A stretch of DNA of 64,000 nucleotides, from NCBI RefSeq assembly GCF_030546695.1, contig NZ_JAUOTP010000005.1, forward strand, positions 310,001 to 374,000. Reading direction: 5' to 3'. The translations under genes were made by a program, and so were the position numbers. This document shows positions 62,593 to 64,000 of the stretch, one piece after another. Under the pieces are notes generated by a model, which saw nothing but the letters and a program-made list of their open reading frames with translations, had not been told where the DNA came from and did no database searches. The stretch comes from Sphingomonas natans. Its GTDB lineage: Bacteria; Pseudomonadota; Alphaproteobacteria; Sphingomonadales; Sphingomonadaceae. Every line of letters starts with the position of its first letter. Positions within the stretch are counted from its first letter, which is position 1.

Positions 62593-64000
62593 TCAGGCGG
62601 CGTCGGCGATGTCGCTGTCCAGCTCGTCATCGGTCGCAGGCGCGTCCGGCTCCGATCGACATTCAGAAGCGACGTCGCCCGCGACCGCATCTTCGTTCGG
62701 ACCGAAGAGCATCTCTGCCGGCACCCACCGTAATGCGCGCTCCTTGCGGTCGGCCTCGATGATCGTTTCGCCCGCGAAGAGCAGTTGTGCGGCAAATGCG
62801 AGATCATGCTTCTTCGCGCCCGCATGCCGAGCGCGCAGCTCGGTGCCGCCAATCTCCTCAAACAGCGCCAGAATGCCCGGCTTGGGGATACGGTCGAAAT
62901 AATTCCGCGCGGTCGGTCGCCACCAGGCGGAAACATCAAGCTCAAGCTTCCGGCCGAGATGATCGAGGAAGTCCGCGCCCGGCCGGCCGACGGGCACGGC
63001 ATGCAGCGTTCGCGCGATCGACCAGCCGAGCCAGGCTGCGCGCGTCGACTCGGGCAGCACGCAGAAGGCGTCATAGCGCGCCTCGATCGTCTCGAGGGTC
63101 AGCCAGGAGCGGTCGAGCGCCTCGTCGAGAGAGGTCCAGTCCCGCGCCGCCCGCGTCTCGCTGACGAAACCCGAAACGCGGGGATAAGGAGCATTGGCGC
63201 GAAGATCGCTCGGGATCGCCCAGCTGGCGCTGGTCAGCATCGCGGACTCCACCATGAGGAAGGTGCCGAGATCGGCGGCGAAGGCCGGATTGCGGGCGAC
63301 ATGGAGTGCGAGGAGCTCGGTCTTCATCATCGCCAGTTCGTCGCCCAGGCGCTGACTGATCTTGCCCTTCTCGGTCTCGACGGTCTGCACCGGCTCTTCC
63401 GCCGCCGACCCTTCCTCGAGCGCCACCGTATCCTGGACGGTCTCGGCCGGCGGGACCACGAACAGCTCTTCATGGACGCGAGGCGTGCCATCCTGCCCGA
63501 TCACGACAAAGGCGATCGCGCCATTCCGCTGGTCGTCGGTCAGGATCGGCGCGCGGTCGACGAGCGCGCCCAGTTCTTCCTCCAATGCCTCAAGGCGAGC
63601 CTCTTCGTCGTCCGTCAGACTGTCTTCGCCGGCGGCCGCCTCGATCGCCTCGATCGTCTGTTCGATCTCGCTCTGGCGGAGCTCCTCCTCGCTGGTGAGC
63701 GGCGGCAGCTCTCCGCGCAGCGGCTGGAGGTCGTAGGTCACGGCATAAGGCACGTGCGTCGCGCTGACGACACGAACCTCGGCGAAACCGTCTCGCTCGC
63801 GCACCTGTGCGGCAGCATCGGCCAGACGCTGCTCCACGAGGCGATCGACAAGTTGGGTGTCGAGCCATGCCTCGGTGTCGACGTCCGTGAACAGATCGGA
63901 ATCGACGCGGCCGCCTGCCGCCAGATAGGCATCCCGGCCGACGAGCAGTGCCCGGGGATCACTTGCGCGATAGCTGTAGGAGGCGAGCCGGCGGCGTATT
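62593..64000 (-). CDS. Large ParB-like partition protein, 5' part beyond the right edge
   Basis: 469 codons of an open frame run off the right edge. The visible part starts near RLASYSYRASDPRALLVGRD and contains TDVDTEAWLDTQLVDRLVEQ, an acidic coiled-coil segment (LEALEEELGALVDRAP), and the C-terminal domain ending DDELDSDIADAA. These match the C-terminal two-thirds of the large (about 700-residue) ParB-like proteins of sphingomonad plasmids and ICEs. The ParB nuclease/CTPase domain is not in the window, so assignment rests on the C-terminal pattern. The gene is the last on this strand before two hairpins. Confidence 0.6.
   Translation of the reverse strand, partial: IRRRLASYSYRASDPRALLVGRDAYLAAGGRVDSDLFTDVDTEAWLDTQLVDRLVEQRLADAAAQVRERDGFAEVRVVSATHVPYAVTYDLQPLRGELPPLTSEEELRQSEIEQTIEAIEAAAGEDSLTDDEEARLEALEEELGALVDRAPILTDDQRNGAIAFVVIGQDGTPRVHEELFVVPPAETVQDTVALEEGSAAEEPVQTVETEKGKISQRLGDELAMMKTELLALHVARNPAFAADLGTFLMVESAMLTSASWAIPSDLRANAPYPRVSGFVSETRAARDWTSLDEALDRSWLTLETIEARYDAFCVLPESTRAAWLGWSIARTLHAVPVGRPGADFLDHLGRKLELDVSAWWRPTARNYFDRIPKPGILALFEEIGGTELRARHAGAKKHDLAFAAQLLFAGETIIEADRKERALRWVPAEMLFGPNEDAVAGDVASECRSEPDAPATDDELDSDIADAA

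Noticed and set aside
1-64000. CRISPR array, tRNA or rRNA
   Set aside because: No regularly spaced direct repeats, no tRNA-type T-loop with acceptor stem and no rRNA segments were noticed on either strand.

Overview
The window is GC-rich alphaproteobacterial DNA, most likely from a Sphingomonadaceae member (Sphingomonas, Sphingobium or Novosphingobium type). Supporting signs are the TonB-dependent receptor, the NodD-like LysR regulators, the GAAC-N7-GAAC type of LexA box, MucR/Ros regulators, and a set of sphingomonad plasmid/ICE accessory families (DUF2493, DUF6117, DUF736, DUF932, DUF6961, a large ParB-like protein). A MobF relaxase, a coupling protein and the ParB-like protein suggest a conjugative megaplasmid or an integrated conjugative element. 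No replication initiator, integrase, mating-pair T4SS, rRNA, tRNA or CRISPR was seen.

Layout. 1-7.8 kb: a catabolic/uptake locus with a VOC dioxygenase-like protein (cut by the left edge), an FAD monooxygenase, a NodD-like LysR, a TonB-dependent receptor and a secreted GH3 glycosidase; together these suggest scavenging of a glycosylated aromatic compound. 7.8-9.3 kb: a gene-poor scar with a strong terminator and a remnant of a DUF2493-type element gene. 9.4-11.7 kb: a Rieske oxygenase divergent from a second NodD-like LysR. 11.8-17.8 kb: a czcCBA-type heavy-metal RND efflux operon with a small secreted His/Cys-rich leader protein. 17.9-24.4 kb: a minus-strand transfer module (ribbon-helix-helix protein, TraD, MobF relaxase, lytic transglycosylase), with a candidate oriT in the divergent gap at 23.74-24.04 kb.

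24.6-34.1 kb is a defence-like island: a membrane protein and a DUF5677 protein, then a DRT type 3 pair (Drt3a, Drt3b), then a structured non-coding stretch carrying CACACACA as a candidate ncRNA template, and, convergent to it, a 1257-residue protein of unknown function with a C-terminal PD-(D/E)XK nuclease signature. I regard this island as the most interesting part of the window.

34.5-43 kb: a nitrilase, a cold-shock protein, the DUF2493/DUF6117/DUF736 element genes and two divergent SRAP (HMCES/YedK) genes sharing a LexA box. 43.2-47.6 kb: a frameshifted htpG and a five-gene overlapping stress operon (Grx, TspO, DCC thioredoxin-like, DUF427, SDR). 48-57.7 kb: a DNA-damage block with an exonuclease, dinB-alkB and imuA-imuB-dnaE2. 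LexA boxes lie in front of dinB, imuA and the SRAP pair, so the element appears to carry its own SOS regulon. 57.9-64 kb: two zinc-less MucR-family proteins with AT-hook-like tails, DUF932/DUF5983 proteins, a DUF6961 protein plus thermonuclease pair, and the 3' part of a ParB-like gene running off the right edge.

Family assignments come from reading motifs in the translated sequence; no database search was run.
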